A DNA stretch of 64,000 nt from Gloeocapsa sp. PCC 7428 (GCF_000317555.1 NC_019745.1:3038001-3102000), one strand, 5' to 3'; positions 17,881-27,365 are shown, numbered from the stretch's first letter. Numbers and translations are program-made. Notes: a model not told the origin generated them from the letters alone.

Positions 17881-17979
17881 TATTTCTATTAGTATCAATA
17901 GGCGATCGCCCTCATTATATTGTGACAATTCTTCACAAAATTTTAAATTTTATTTTATTATTTCTATTAGACTAGAAAT
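17881..17979. promoter_or_regulatory. Two TATTTCTATTAG boxes with inverted symmetry: likely operator of the ArsR-ClpN gene
   Basis: The exact 12-mer TATTTCTATTAG occurs at 17881-17892 and 17959-17970. The second box is part of the palindrome ATTTCTA-ttagac-TAGAAAT (17960-17979), which ends at the base before the start codon. The first extends into TATTAGTATCAATA, also a near palindrome. ArsR-family regulators bind such 12-2-12-like sites in their own promoters (family knowledge), so autoregulation is inferred. No Shine-Dalgarno is present, and the operator would cover the translation start region. Confidence 0.6.
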
Positions 17980-18837
17980 ATGGAATCAAGCACGGCAAAA
18001 TATGCAGATTTATTTGCGGCACTTGCGTCAGAACCTCGGCTAGAAATTATGCGATTACTCTTTGCAACTTATCCGCAAGGAATGATCGTGAGTGATATTC
18101 AAGCCAAATTACAAATTCCCAATTCAACACTGTCGCATCATCTAGAGAAATTGCGACAAGAGCATCTCATTAGTTCTAGAAAAGAAAAGCAATATATCTG
18201 GTACGCAGTCAACACCAAGACAATCGAAGAGTTATTAGCTTTTCTCTTTAACGGCTGTGCGATCGCTAACCCTCGCAGTAGACAAGACAAGCTAGACCCT
18301 GTTCGCAATCCATTCACGGAGGCAGGATTTATGTTTGAAGGATTCTTAAACTCCATCGAAAGCCTATTTGGTAGTGTGTTTGACCGGATTGTGCTTCCCA
18401 GAGGTTTTGAACGATTTACGCAAAAAGCAACGCAAGTCATTGCGCTAGCCCAAGATGAATCGCGCCGTTTGGGACATCAATACGTTGGTACTGAACAACT
18501 TTTATTAGGACTACTCGGAGAAGGAACCGGAACCGCCGCACAAATTCTTTTAGCCGAAGGACTCAACGTAGAAAATCTGCGAATAGAAGTCGAGAAACGC
18601 ATTGGACGTGGAAAAGGAACGCCGCTGGATATTCCTTTTACACCGAGAGCCAAAAGAGTTTTAGAGCTTTCTGTTGAACAATCGCAGCGCCTAGGCGATC
18701 AATACATTGGTACTGAACACTTACTGTTAGGAATTTTGCGCGAACGTGGTGGCATGGCAGTTCGCGTCCTCGAAAGCTTAGGAGTTAACCTGTATAGCTT
18801 AGAACAGCGAATTCTGCGCTGGAATGGATCTCATTAG
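17980..18837 (+). CDS. ArsR-type HTH regulator fused to a double Clp N-terminal domain
   Basis: Residues 6-90 are an ArsR-like winged helix (LFAALASEPRLEIMRLLF, then IPNSTLSHHLEKLRQ and LISSRKEKQYIWY). The metal-binding ELCVCDL motif of ArsR/SmtB is absent, and the only Cys is Cys93. After a linker (about 95-143), residues 144-275 match the N-domain of ClpC: FERFTQKATQVIALAQDESR, GTEQLLLGLLGEGTG, then IPFTPRAKRVLEL and GTEHLLLGIL. No AAA ATPase follows. Clp N-domains bind adaptors, substrates or arginine-phosphorylated proteins in ClpC systems. This may be a regulator whose activity is set by a ClpC-type ligand, or one that mimics ClpC. The 285-residue frame is uninterrupted. Confidence 0.88.
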   Translation: MESSTAKYADLFAALASEPRLEIMRLLFATYPQGMIVSDIQAKLQIPNSTLSHHLEKLRQEHLISSRKEKQYIWYAVNTKTIEELLAFLFNGCAIANPRSRQDKLDPVRNPFTEAGFMFEGFLNSIESLFGSVFDRIVLPRGFERFTQKATQVIALAQDESRRLGHQYVGTEQLLLGLLGEGTGTAAQILLAEGLNVENLRIEVEKRIGRGKGTPLDIPFTPRAKRVLELSVEQSQRLGDQYIGTEHLLLGILRERGGMAVRVLESLGVNLYSLEQRILRWNGSH

Positions 18838-18867
18838 TCGTGCAGCGATCGCCTGGAGTATGCCAGG

Positions 18868-19821
18868 ATGGTTCGTGTTGTGTTCCTGTTAAACTCATTT
18901 GTCATGCTGGCTCAAACTTCTACAGCGGTTACACCTTTTTTGGGCGCAGACGTTGCGGCGGATTATGCTGCGGCGCAGGTTGTCATTTTACCAATTCCCT
19001 ACGAAGCAACAACAACGTATCGGCGTGGCTGTGAAACCGGACCTGATGCAATTCTCGCAGCTTCGCAGCAAGTGGAATACTATGATGAGGAACTCGACTG
19101 GGAAACGGGACTTGATGTAGGTATCTACACGCATCCAGCGATCGCGGATACTAGAAGCGGGGCTGTCACCTCCGAGGAAATGTTGCAAGTTACCAGAGAA
19201 ACTGTTTTCAAGCTCGTGCGAGATGGCAAATTTGTCATTTCTTTAGGCGGCGAACACAGTATTACCACAGGCATTGTGGAGGCGTACCGCCAAGCGTATC
19301 CAGATGAATCATTTACCGTTGTGCAAATTGACGCGCATGGAGATTTGCGCCACGAGTACGAAGGCTCGATTCATAACCATGCTTGCGTGATGCGACGGAT
19401 TGTTGATATGAAATTACCAACGGTTCAAATTGGCATTCGGGCGATTTGTAAAGAAGAAGCTGATCTGATCAAAGAAAAAAATCTCACCGTGTTTCGCGCG
19501 CGAGAAATTGCCGCACAACCAAATTGGATCGAAAATGCGATCGCCGCAATTCCCACAGAAAAGGTATTTCTGACGATTGACTTAGATGGCATCGACCCCA
19601 CACTGATTCCTGGTGTTGGAACTCCTGAACCTGGTGGTTTGAATTGGTACGCACTGACAACATTTCTGTGTGGCGTCTTTGACAAACATCAAGTCATTGG
19701 CTGTGATGTGATGGAATTAGCCCCAGTGACTGATTCAGTCGTTTCAGAATTTACCGCCGCTAAGCTTGTTTACAAACTCATTGGCTATCACGCAAAGGGG
19801 CGAGGAGCGAGTACAAGATAG
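18868..19821 (+). CDS. speB: Agmatinase / ureohydrolase family enzyme
   Basis: A Mn-dependent ureohydrolase of 317 residues. The metal ligands are in GGEHS, DAHGDLRHEYEG...HAC and DLDGIDPTLIPGVGTPEPGG. The pattern fits agmatinase (agmatine to putrescine and urea), although some cyanobacterial members act on other guanidino compounds, so the substrate is provisional. GGAG nine bases upstream supports the ATG at 18868; the ATG at 18904 gives 305 residues and is closer to the usual N-terminus. It follows the ArsR-ClpN gene by 30 bases on the same strand and could share its transcript. Confidence 0.9.
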   Translation: MVRVVFLLNSFVMLAQTSTAVTPFLGADVAADYAAAQVVILPIPYEATTTYRRGCETGPDAILAASQQVEYYDEELDWETGLDVGIYTHPAIADTRSGAVTSEEMLQVTRETVFKLVRDGKFVISLGGEHSITTGIVEAYRQAYPDESFTVVQIDAHGDLRHEYEGSIHNHACVMRRIVDMKLPTVQIGIRAICKEEADLIKEKNLTVFRAREIAAQPNWIENAIAAIPTEKVFLTIDLDGIDPTLIPGVGTPEPGGLNWYALTTFLCGVFDKHQVIGCDVMELAPVTDSVVSEFTAAKLVYKLIGYHAKGRGASTR

Positions 19822-19915
19822 GGAGTAGCGCGGTACGAAGAGCCAAAAATTACGCTGAGCAAGACAATTAAGATAAATTTCTCTATTCGCTAATCACTCG
19901 TTTACTCTTTCACTA

Positions 19916-19942
19916 ACCCCTCGCTCCTCGCTCCTCATCCCT
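19916..19942. repeat. CTCCTCG tandem tract
   Basis: The sequence acccctcgctcctcgctcct continues into catccct. It is the same word family as the tract inside the oxoprolinase gene (26-58) and the spacer at 53604-53640. Confidence 0.75.
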
Positions 19943-20019
19943 AAAGTAACTAGAGACACAGAACCCCTCTACTGCTATCTTAAATTGGAGGCAATTGCAA
20001 TCAAATTTATCCTAAATGC

Positions 20020-20748
20020 ATGGGAAAACCTTACCGGCGGATTTTACTAAAACTGAGCGGTGAAGCCTTGATGGGCGACCTGGGCTATGGGATCGACCCG
20101 ACCATCGTTCAAGAAATTGCGGCAGAAGTCGCAGAAGTAGTAAATAGTGGCGTACAAGTAGCTATTGTAGTAGGTGGTGGCAACATCTTTCGTGGCGTCA
20201 AAGCGTCAGCTGCTGGAATGGATCGGGCAACTGCCGACTACATTGGTATGATTGCAACTGTGATGAATGCGCTCACGCTCCAAGATGCCTTGGAACGGAT
20301 GGAAGTGCAAACACGCGTGCAAACTGCGATCGCCATGCAAGAAGTAGCGGAACCGTATATCCGGCGTCGAGCAATTCGCCATCTCGAAAAAGGACGAGTG
20401 GTGATTTTTGGCGCAGGTTCGGGAAATCCGTTCTTCACAACCGATACGACAGCAGCGCTGCGAGCCGCTGAAATTGACGCTGAGGTGATTTTTAAAGCCA
20501 CCAAAGTTGACGGAGTATACGATTCCGATCCCCATAAAAATCCTGAGGCTAAACGCTATCAAACGCTTAACTATGTCCACGTTTTGACTCAGGATCTGCG
20601 GGTAATGGATAGTACTGCGATCGCTTTATGTAAAGAAAACAATATTCCGATTCTTGTCTTTGACCTGTCGGTACGGGGTAACATCCGCCGCGCGGTGACA
20701 GGAGAATCGATCGGAACCCTTGTGGGAGGTTTCTGTGAAGTTAGCTGA
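20020..20748 (+). CDS. pyrH: Uridylate kinase (UMP kinase)
   Basis: This hexameric amino-acid-kinase-fold enzyme phosphorylates UMP to [18 protein letters not shown] opens the protein. GGGNIFRG, the UMP-binding [14 protein letters not shown] and [15 protein letters not shown] are all intact. Length (242) is typical. Its 3' end overlaps the start of frr by 14 bases, the conserved pyrH-frr pair of cyanobacteria and many other bacteria. Confidence 0.98.
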   Translation: MGKPYRRILLKLSGEALMGDLGYGIDPTIVQEIAAEVAEVVNSGVQVAIVVGGGNIFRGVKASAAGMDRATADYIGMIATVMNALTLQDALERMEVQTRVQTAIAMQEVAEPYIRRRAIRHLEKGRVVIFGAGSGNPFFTTDTTAALRAAEIDAEVIFKATKVDGVYDSDPHKNPEAKRYQTLNYVHVLTQDLRVMDSTAIALCKENNIPILVFDLSVRGNIRRAVTGESIGTLVGGFCEVS

Positions 20749-21283
20749 AGCTGAGAGTACGATGCAAAAAGCCGTTGAAGCAACACAACGCGCTTTTAAT
20801 ACAATCCGCACTGGTCGCGCTAATGCGAGTTTACTTGACCGCGTGATGGTGGAATACTACGGTACTCCCACCGCGCTCAAATCACTGGCGAATATTAGTA
20901 CGCCTGATGCTACAACAATTACGATTCAACCGTATGACCGTAGCAGTCTAAATCTTATTGAAAAGGCGATTTCGATGTCGGATGTCGGGTTAACTCCGAA
21001 CAATGACGGTTCAATGATTCGTCTAAACATTCCGCCACTCACGAGCGATCGCCGTAAAGAACTGGTGAAACTCGCCGCGAAGTATGCGGAAGAAGGACGC
21101 GTTTCGATTCGGAATATTCGCCGCGATGCTCTTGATACCATCCGCAAACAAGAGAAAAACAGCGAAATTTCAGAAGATGAAGCGCAAGATCTTCAAGATA
21201 AACTGCAAAAATTGACGAACAAATACACCAGCAAAATAGATGAATTACTAGCAGAAAAAGAGAAAGATATCACAACTGTTTAA
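20735..21283 (+). CDS. frr: Ribosome recycling factor
   Basis: RRF splits post-termination ribosomes together with EF-G. I choose the GTG at 20735: GGGAGG lies five bases upstream and the resulting 182-residue protein ([20 protein letters not shown]...) has the standard length. Family motifs include [31 protein letters not shown] and the C-terminal coiled helix. The start lies inside the pyrH 3' end, so translational coupling is likely. A terminator-like hairpin follows at 21316-21356. Confidence 0.97.
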   Translation: MKLAEAESTMQKAVEATQRAFNTIRTGRANASLLDRVMVEYYGTPTALKSLANISTPDATTITIQPYDRSSLNLIEKAISMSDVGLTPNNDGSMIRLNIPPLTSDRRKELVKLAAKYAEEGRVSIRNIRRDALDTIRKQEKNSEISEDEAQDLQDKLQKLTNKYTSKIDELLAEKEKDITTV

Positions 21284-21833
21284 GCTTGTGATATTAGCTA
21301 TAGCTAATAAATAATAAGGGGTAAAAAGTGAAGTTTTTTACTGACCTTTTCCCCTTAATTTCCTATGTAGTTTTTAGATACAGTAGGATAAAGTTAATCA
21401 AATTGCAATTGGTAGTAGTTCATGCAAGTAGTATTAGTATTATGGAACGCATAAATATCTATCGATATTGAGCGCTGAATAAGTGGAGAAAGCCGCTAAA
21501 GTAGCGTTTTCTATGACATACAGATTTACAAAAACTTTATCAAATTTAGCTATAATTCATTAAATCTTTATAGATTAAACGAATCAAATAGAAATTATAA
21601 ATATGGTAATTTAAATGTTAAGTTCAACTTAATGAAGGAGATTGTTACAACTTAATTGCCTGATAATCAACAAAAAACGCATCTAAAAATACTGCTAAAA
21701 ATCACAAAATGAACTAGTTTTGAGCGGGTAACTTGTGAGTTGAGGCGATCGCATTGCCACGATTGACGGGCAAAATGAGTTAAAACCTGCTTAAGAATAA
21801 AGTTAGCGAACTTAGGAGCAAAACTGTAGCATC
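21284..21833. other. 550-base spacer between frr and the GGR-family gene
   Basis: AT-rich, with no credible ORF. It holds the frr terminator (21316-21356) and a small hairpin, agaaagccgctaaagtagcg followed by ttttct, at about 21488-21513. The rest carries no signal I recognise. Confidence 0.6.
21316..21356 (+). terminator. Terminator-like hairpin after pyrH-frr
   Basis: AAGGGG at 21316-21321 pairs with CCCCTT at 21351-21356. An inner GTAAAAA/TTTTTTAC hairpin is nested within it. It lies 33 bases past the frr stop. Confidence 0.5.
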
Positions 21834-22967
21834 ATGTACGATTGCATAATTGTCGGTGCCGGACCTGCTGGCGGTACAGCAGCCTATCATTTAGCTAAAC
21901 GAGGACATTCAGTATTAGTTTTAGAGAAAGAATCGCTGCCACGCTACAAGCCTTGTGGAGGTGGAGTTTCACCCGCGATCGCCAAATGGTTTGACTTTGA
22001 TTTTTCGCCAGCAATTTCCACAAAGGTCAATACCATTCGCTACACCTGGAAAATGGGCGATCCGGTGCAAGCCAAATTGCAAACCCCCGAACCGATGTGG
22101 ATGGTACGGCGCGACGTGTTTGACCACTTCCTAGTGCAGCAAGCGCAAAAACAAGGAGCCGAACTCCGCGATAACACCGAAGTGAAAGGAATTCAGTTTA
22201 AAAGCGACCATTGGCAAGTTGATACGGTAAATGGTCCTGTCACAGGTCGTTATATCATCGCCGCAGACGGTGCGAAAGGACCAATGGCGAAGTGGTTAGG
22301 CTTTAAAGACCGCAAACGCCGTTTAGCAGGTGCCTTAGAAGCCGAAGCACCAGCTAAGGTCGAAGATGGTCATATTGCCCATTTCGAGTTTGGGATGGTC
22401 AAAAACGGCTACATTTGGAACTTCCCGAAAGCCGACGGTTACTCAATTGGCGTCGGGACATTTATTGGCGGCGAACCTCAAGATTTTAAAGGCATTTTGA
22501 GCGAGTACGGTAACTTATTCGGCTTAGATATCAAAACCTGCAAGCAATACGGTCACGCGCTGTGTTTGTGGAATGGCAATCAAAAGCTACATACGCAAAA
22601 CGCCGTATTAGCAGGCGAAGCCGCGTGTGTCGTCGATCCCTTGACCGCCGAAGGCATTCGCCCATCGATCTTTAGTGGTGTCAAAGCCGCAGAAGCCATT
22701 GATCGCGCGATCGCGGGTGACATTAATGCCCTAGAGCGCTACTCGCAAGCGATCAGCGACGAGTGGGGTGCTGATATGGCGTGGGCGCAAAAACTAGCCG
22801 GAGTCTTCTACCGCGTTCCTGGTATTGGTTACAAAGTCGGCGTGAAACGTCCCACAGCAACACAACGCATGGGTCAAATCCTGTGTGGGGAAATGAGCTA
22901 TGGTGATGTCGCCGGTCGCGCCCTCAAGCGCCTCAGTGGTAGCTTAATTCCAGGAATGGGAGGATAA
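21834..22967 (+). CDS. Geranylgeranyl-reductase-family FAD-dependent oxidoreductase
   Basis: A 377-residue flavoprotein of the PHBH fold. The dinucleotide motif IVGAGPAGGTAAYHL is at 6-20, PCGGGVSPAIAKWF at 41-54 is a GGR-family signature, and the second FAD motif is LAGEAACVVDPLTAEGIRPS. Family members saturate isoprenoid double bonds (ChlP, archaeal GGR). This one is shorter than ChlP, which usually exceeds 400 residues, and I do not equate them. It may act on another isoprenoid or carotenoid-like substrate. It stands alone with no obvious operon partner. Confidence 0.88.
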   Translation: MYDCIIVGAGPAGGTAAYHLAKRGHSVLVLEKESLPRYKPCGGGVSPAIAKWFDFDFSPAISTKVNTIRYTWKMGDPVQAKLQTPEPMWMVRRDVFDHFLVQQAQKQGAELRDNTEVKGIQFKSDHWQVDTVNGPVTGRYIIAADGAKGPMAKWLGFKDRKRRLAGALEAEAPAKVEDGHIAHFEFGMVKNGYIWNFPKADGYSIGVGTFIGGEPQDFKGILSEYGNLFGLDIKTCKQYGHALCLWNGNQKLHTQNAVLAGEAACVVDPLTAEGIRPSIFSGVKAAEAIDRAIAGDINALERYSQAISDEWGADMAWAQKLAGVFYRVPGIGYKVGVKRPTATQRMGQILCGEMSYGDVAGRALKRLSGSLIPGMGG

Positions 22968-23016
22968 AAGAAGGAACTAGGGGTGAGAAAGTAGGAATGT
23001 GGGAGTGTGGGTAATA

Positions 23017-23090
23017 GAGTTTTGAGTGGTGAGTTATATAAAACACTATTCTATTCTTCCTCTGCTCCCTCTGCTGCCTCTGCACCTCTA
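23017..23090. repeat. Second copy of the atataaaacactattc / TCTGCTCCC spacer repeat
   Basis: agttttgagtggtgagtt, atataaaacactattcta, then ttcctctgctccctctgctg and cctctgca. It closely matches 15140-15228 and lies between the GGR-family gene and the converging carbonic anhydrase gene. Confidence 0.75.
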
Positions 23091-23798
23091 TCCCTTTCCA
23101 TTTCCTTTAGCCGATGCTCCTGAGCCTTGATATATACGCTGCTGTTGCTCAGGAGTTAACCACGCGGCTCTGGGTAGTCGAGTTTCAGGCGATACAAATT
23201 GACGTCGTACTGGGTCGTATTCGAGAACCTCTCCAGTTTCAATATGATATACCCAGCCGTGTAGGTGAATTTGACCAGAGTGCAATCGGGAATGAATCAC
23301 AGGGTACGTACGTAAATTTTCGAGTTGAGTCAGAACATTTTCTTCGACGGTTGCTTGCAGCAGTTTTTCGCCTTCGTAGTCTTGATAATTTTCCTTCATC
23401 ATCCGGCGAGTTGCTTCGGCGTGTTTGAGCCATTGATAAACTGATGGCATTTCTTCTTCTAACTTATCGAGCTTGAGCAATCCTTTCATCGCGCCACAGT
23501 GCGAGTGACCGCACACGATGACTTCTTTAATACCCAAAGCATGAATTGCATACTCAACCGCCGCACATTCTCCACCGTTCGTTGCACCGTAGGGCGGAAT
23601 GATGTTACCTGCATTGCGAATGATAAACATTTCCCCAGGTTCGGCTTGCGTGATTAAGTTCGGGTCAATCCGCGAGTCAGAGCAAGTAATAAATAAAATT
23701 CGTGGATGCTGACCTTGCGACAGCAACTCGAACATCTCGCGGTGGGTACTCACATAATTGGTTTGAAACGAATGAATACCCTGAATCAGCTTTTTCAT
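23088..23798 (-). CDS. Beta-class carbonic anhydrase
   Basis: Interconverts CO2 and bicarbonate. The zinc ligands Cys39, His98 and Cys101 and the Asp41/Arg43 dyad sit in ITCSDSRIDP and VCGHSHCGAMKG. IIRNAGNIIPPYG is also typical. At 236 residues it lacks the C-terminal extension of the carboxysomal CcaA/IcfA type, and no carboxysome gene is nearby, so I leave the symbol blank. A role in inorganic carbon supply or pH balance is likely. The C-terminus (LTPEQQQRIYQGSGASAKGN) is a species-variable tail. Confidence 0.95.
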   Translation of the reverse strand: MKKLIQGIHSFQTNYVSTHREMFELLSQGQHPRILFITCSDSRIDPNLITQAEPGEMFIIRNAGNIIPPYGATNGGECAAVEYAIHALGIKEVIVCGHSHCGAMKGLLKLDKLEEEMPSVYQWLKHAEATRRMMKENYQDYEGEKLLQATVEENVLTQLENLRTYPVIHSRLHSGQIHLHGWVYHIETGEVLEYDPVRRQFVSPETRLPRAAWLTPEQQQRIYQGSGASAKGNGKG

Positions 23799-24072
23799 AC
23801 ATATTCCCCTAACGGCGCTTTGCGCAGCACCTTCTTACTTAACTTAAGTTTATGAAATAATCGCCCCTGAAATGCTAAAGAAAGATTTTTTCTTAAAATT
23901 ACTTTGATTAAAATGTGAAATCACACCAAGAAATATCGAGATTTCCTGACGCTGAAGTTGATTGTGAATCGAGAAAACTTTGAAGATCTTGACTAATTCC
24001 CAAAATAAATCACTCAAATAAGTATATGTTCCCCTAAAATAAGGAGCGAGTAAGCGTAAAGTATTATTATTT

Positions 24073-25017
24073 ATGCGAGTAGTAGCCCTAGTCCCTGGCG
24101 GCATCGGCGATCAAATCCTATTTTTTCCCACCCTTGATGACCTAAAACAAAATTATCCTAATGCTCAAATTGATGTCGTGGTAGAACCACGCGCCAAAGA
24201 AGCATACCGCATCTGCAAGGCAGTCAATAATGTTCTAGCATTTGATTACAAAGACCGGAACAGCGCGGCGGATTGGGTCAATTTAGTAGGTATTCTACGC
24301 GATCGCGAGTATGATGTCGTGATTTCAGTAGGGCAACGTTGGTTTGTCGGTTTATTGCTGTGGTTAACCGGAATTCCTACCCGTATCGGCTACAAAGGTG
24401 CAGGTAATATGTTCCTCACGAATGCTGTACCTCTGAAATCACAGCAATACGATGCAGCAATGTACCACGATTTGCTGCAAGGGTTAGGAATTAATTCTCC
24501 TTGTCCAGAGTTGACAGTTAATGTGCCAGCCGCAGATATTGACTGGGCGGAAGCTGAAAAGAAACACTTGGGAATTCAAAGCAGCGGCTATGTTTTACTG
24601 TCGGATAGTTTTGAGCAATCTACGCCGGATAAAAGCTACCCCATGGAAAGTTGGCGGCAAATTATCCAAGATTTTCGCCAGAAACAGCCTGAATTGCCTT
24701 TAGTCGCACTTCAATCATCAGATGATATGCGATGGACACAGCTAGCACAAGCGAATCCTGAGCTTAAACTCACATCGCCTCCTGATGTAGGTAAGTTAGC
24801 CGCAATGATTGCGGGCGCGGATTTGTTATTGTGTATCGAGGGCGTGCCACTACAGCTAGCCGTCGCGGTACAAACGTATGCGATCGCCCTATTCGGACTG
24901 ACAGACCCCGCAAAATTATTACCAAAAAGCGATCGCTATATCCCGATTAAATCTCCTAGCGGACAAGTTGCGGATATCACACCCCAAACTGTTTTAGAAC
25001 GAATTTGGCGGGGCTAA
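24073..25017 (+). CDS. Glycosyltransferase family 9 (heptosyltransferase-like) protein
   Basis: A GT-B protein of 314 residues. The N-terminal Rossmann domain begins VALVPGGIGDQILFFPTLDDL and contains YDVVISVGQRWFVGLLLW. The C-terminal domain has YVLLSDSFEQSTPDKSYP and ends with the nucleotide-binding segment VGKLAAMIAGADLLLCIEG (residues near 237-256). GT9 enzymes add heptose or other sugars to LPS cores or surface glycans from ADP- or related donors. The donor is unknown. It is shorter than the classical E. coli enzymes but complete. Confidence 0.88.
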   Translation: MRVVALVPGGIGDQILFFPTLDDLKQNYPNAQIDVVVEPRAKEAYRICKAVNNVLAFDYKDRNSAADWVNLVGILRDREYDVVISVGQRWFVGLLLWLTGIPTRIGYKGAGNMFLTNAVPLKSQQYDAAMYHDLLQGLGINSPCPELTVNVPAADIDWAEAEKKHLGIQSSGYVLLSDSFEQSTPDKSYPMESWRQIIQDFRQKQPELPLVALQSSDDMRWTQLAQANPELKLTSPPDVGKLAAMIAGADLLLCIEGVPLQLAVAVQTYAIALFGLTDPAKLLPKSDRYIPIKSPSGQVADITPQTVLERIWRG

Positions 25018-25111
25018 AAGCGTTTTGAGTGATAAGTTTTAATATAGCCCTAGTTAATAAAGTTAAGACATCATCGCAGGTCATAGTGATTTCCCTTGTC
25101 TAGAGTAAAAA

Positions 25112-25141
25112 CCTGACCCCTGATCCCTGACCGCTGACCGC
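25112..25141. repeat. GGTCAGA-type repeat (reverse orientation)
   Basis: cctgacccctgatccctgac followed by cgctgaccgc, directly before the stop of the CRR6 gene (minus strand). Confidence 0.75.
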
Positions 25142-25612
25142 TCAAAACATTTCAAAGAACGTATCCTCTAAGTCATAGCCAAACATTTGTCCTATAGACT
25201 TGAGGCGCGATCGACTGGGGATACCTTGCTGCTGCATCCAATCGTGCAAAATAAAAATTTTGTGCATCAAGAAAATTTCCAAGGCTTCAGGATTATACTG
25301 AATGCCTTCTTTAGCGCTAAATTGATGCGGTACGAGCATTGCAGTATAGCGGGCAAGTTCCCCTGTCCAATCGAGTAAAAATGGCAACCAAGGATACTGC
25401 GCGTCTAGACGAATAAACCACAGCCGAATCTCTGGAATCTCAGAAAGTTCTCGCGGATCGTCAGGTTCGCGCGGATAGTCAATCTCAAAGCGCAACTGTT
25501 GCTCGTGGGTAGCAATTGTTCCTGCTTGCAGTAGGTTTTCGATCGCCGTTTGCGCCGGAGATAAATCTAAGGTATTGATTTGCTCGAAATGGAGTGCGAT
25601 CGCCAACGTCAT
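25142..25612 (-). CDS. CRR6 family NDH-1 (NdhI) maturation factor
   Basis: A 156-residue soluble protein that matches the CRR6/DUF1817 family. The segment YPREPDDPRELSEIPEIRLW, the block around YPWLPFLLDWTGELARYTAM and EGIQYNPEALEIFLMHKIF are hallmark stretches. In plants CRR6 is needed to assemble the NdhI-containing subcomplex of the chloroplast NDH complex, and cyanobacterial homologues are linked to NdhI maturation (family knowledge). It is a single gene on the minus strand with no ndh genes nearby. Confidence 0.85.
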   Translation of the reverse strand: MTLAIALHFEQINTLDLSPAQTAIENLLQAGTIATHEQQLRFEIDYPREPDDPRELSEIPEIRLWFIRLDAQYPWLPFLLDWTGELARYTAMLVPHQFSAKEGIQYNPEALEIFLMHKIFILHDWMQQQGIPSRSRLKSIGQMFGYDLEDTFFEMF

Positions 25613-25676
25613 GGAATAACCAAAATCTCAAGGTAAATTCATTGTCGCATTAAGCGCGTGTTTAGAATTTACGCTA

Positions 25677-27365
25677 TCAATTTCCGACATTTCTATACAC
25701 ATTCATAGACTTTAGTTTAGGCGTCCGTTCTTTATCTACCAACTTGTTGTATAAAGCTGTACGCGGTAAGACGCGGAGAACTTCCTCCACTGTTGTTAAA
25801 CCATTCATCACTTTTTCGACCGCCGCAGTGCGGAACGAAGCAAAATGAATTTCGCGTAAGTAACGATGTAGCTGTGTCACTGTACCTTCATAAATAATTT
25901 CCCGCACGGTATCATCGACATCCAATAACTCAACAACTGCTTCGCGTCCTAAAAAACCAGAATTGAAACATATCCCACAACCTCTACCCTTACGCCATTG
26001 CCCATTATGCGCGTGTTGCGAGTCAATTCCGAGTACGCGTAAATCAGCTTCTGTCGGGGTGTAAGGTTCGCTACAATGCGGACACACGCGGCGAACAAGT
26101 CGCTGTGCCACAATTCCTAATAACGCATCACTGAGTAATCCAGGATCGGGACCAATATCGCGCAATCGCGGAATCGCACCTACTGCATCGTTGGTGTGTA
26201 GTGTTGTAAATACCAAGTGTCCTGTCAGTGCGGCACGTACCGCCGTTTCTGCGGTCTCGTGGTCGCGAATTTCTCCCACCATGATAATATCAGGGTCTTG
26301 ACGTAAAATGGCGCGTAAACCCGCTGCAAACGTCATCCCTGCGGCTTCGTTAACTTGTGTTTGCGTAATTCGTGGCAAGATGTACTCGACAGGATCTTCG
26401 ACCGTTACAACGTTGACATTTTCGGTGGCTACAGCTTGCAAACTTGTATAAAGAGTACTTGTTTTACCCGAACCTGTAGGACCTGTAAGGATAATCATCC
26501 CCTGCGGTTGTTTCAGCCAAGATTTATACACCTCTAGCGTTTGTTGCGTGAATCCCAAATTTTCGAGTTGTGAGAACGGATTTTCACGCGGTAGTAAGCG
26601 AATCACTGCCTTTTCGCCGTTGACGCAAGGAAGCGTACTGACACGCATATCCATGCCCATTTCTGCGTGTTCGTCAATCGTGTATTTTTCTTCGATGCGT
26701 CCATCTTGCGGGCGGCGACTTTCAGAAATGTCCATTTTTGACATCACTTTAATCGCCACAATCACGCGACGGCTTAACTCTTGAGGTAGCATTGTGATAT
26801 CGCGTAGCACTCCGTCAATGCGGTAGCGCACGCGCAAACCTTCGGTTGTAGGTTCGAGGTGGATGTCGCTTGCGCGATTGCGTAACGCCCCAGAAAGCAA
26901 CGTTTTGATGCGTTCAATTTGGTCAGCCGATCGCGACAAATATATTTGCGTCGTTTCGGTAATGTTTTCGGCTTCTTGCTCGCCTGTGAGTGGATTGACA
27001 AACGGTGTCGCTGTGATGCGGTTGGTGTTGTGATTTTGAGTGTGATACCAAGTACGGTAACTGTTATCGGATATAGGAATTATTTTGATGCTGCTACCAG
27101 TGCGTTCAGCTAAGAAAGCGATCGCTTGCGAATCAATATCGACTGGACTCCCTAAATAGTAACAACCGCGCCACAATAACAACGGAATCACCGGAGGAAC
27201 GGTGCTTTTGTCAGGAAAGTGACGTAAAAATCGTGAGTTCACATCGCGGTCGAGTAATTCCGTGTTAACGCTTCCGCGATCGTCTACTAGTAGCTTGAGT
27301 GCTTCAGCACAGCTAATTTCTTGATTTTTGAGTCTTTGCCAAGCCGAGGGGGTTGCCGATTGCAT
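25677..27365 (-). CDS. GspE/PulE (PilB-like) secretion ATPase
   Basis: A hexameric motor ATPase of the type II secretion/type IV pilus family, 562 residues. It has an MshEN-like N-terminal region, then the Asp box region (SDIHLEPTTEGLRVRYRIDG), Walker A GPTGSGKTST at 295-304, Walker B/His box GEIRDHETAETAVRAALTGH, and a tetracysteine zinc site (CPHC...CGIC) in the C-terminal domain. It is shorter than the main pilus extension motor PilB1, usually near 670 residues, and has no pilT or pilC beside it. It may be a second PilB paralogue. The perfect palindrome ATTAATTTAAATTAAT abuts its start codon. Confidence 0.92.
   Translation of the reverse strand: MQSATPSAWQRLKNQEISCAEALKLLVDDRGSVNTELLDRDVNSRFLRHFPDKSTVPPVIPLLLWRGCYYLGSPVDIDSQAIAFLAERTGSSIKIIPISDNSYRTWYHTQNHNTNRITATPFVNPLTGEQEAENITETTQIYLSRSADQIERIKTLLSGALRNRASDIHLEPTTEGLRVRYRIDGVLRDITMLPQELSRRVIVAIKVMSKMDISESRRPQDGRIEEKYTIDEHAEMGMDMRVSTLPCVNGEKAVIRLLPRENPFSQLENLGFTQQTLEVYKSWLKQPQGMIILTGPTGSGKTSTLYTSLQAVATENVNVVTVEDPVEYILPRITQTQVNEAAGMTFAAGLRAILRQDPDIIMVGEIRDHETAETAVRAALTGHLVFTTLHTNDAVGAIPRLRDIGPDPGLLSDALLGIVAQRLVRRVCPHCSEPYTPTEADLRVLGIDSQHAHNGQWRKGRGCGICFNSGFLGREAVVELLDVDDTVREIIYEGTVTQLHRYLREIHFASFRTAAVEKVMNGLTTVEEVLRVLPRTALYNKLVDKERTPKLKSMNVYRNVGN

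Noticed and set aside
17980-18837. Arsenic- or zinc-responsive ArsR repressor, or truncated clpC gene
   Set aside because: No metal-binding cysteine motif and no ars genes nearby. The frame is intact from the HTH through Clp-N, so it is not a clpC fragment.
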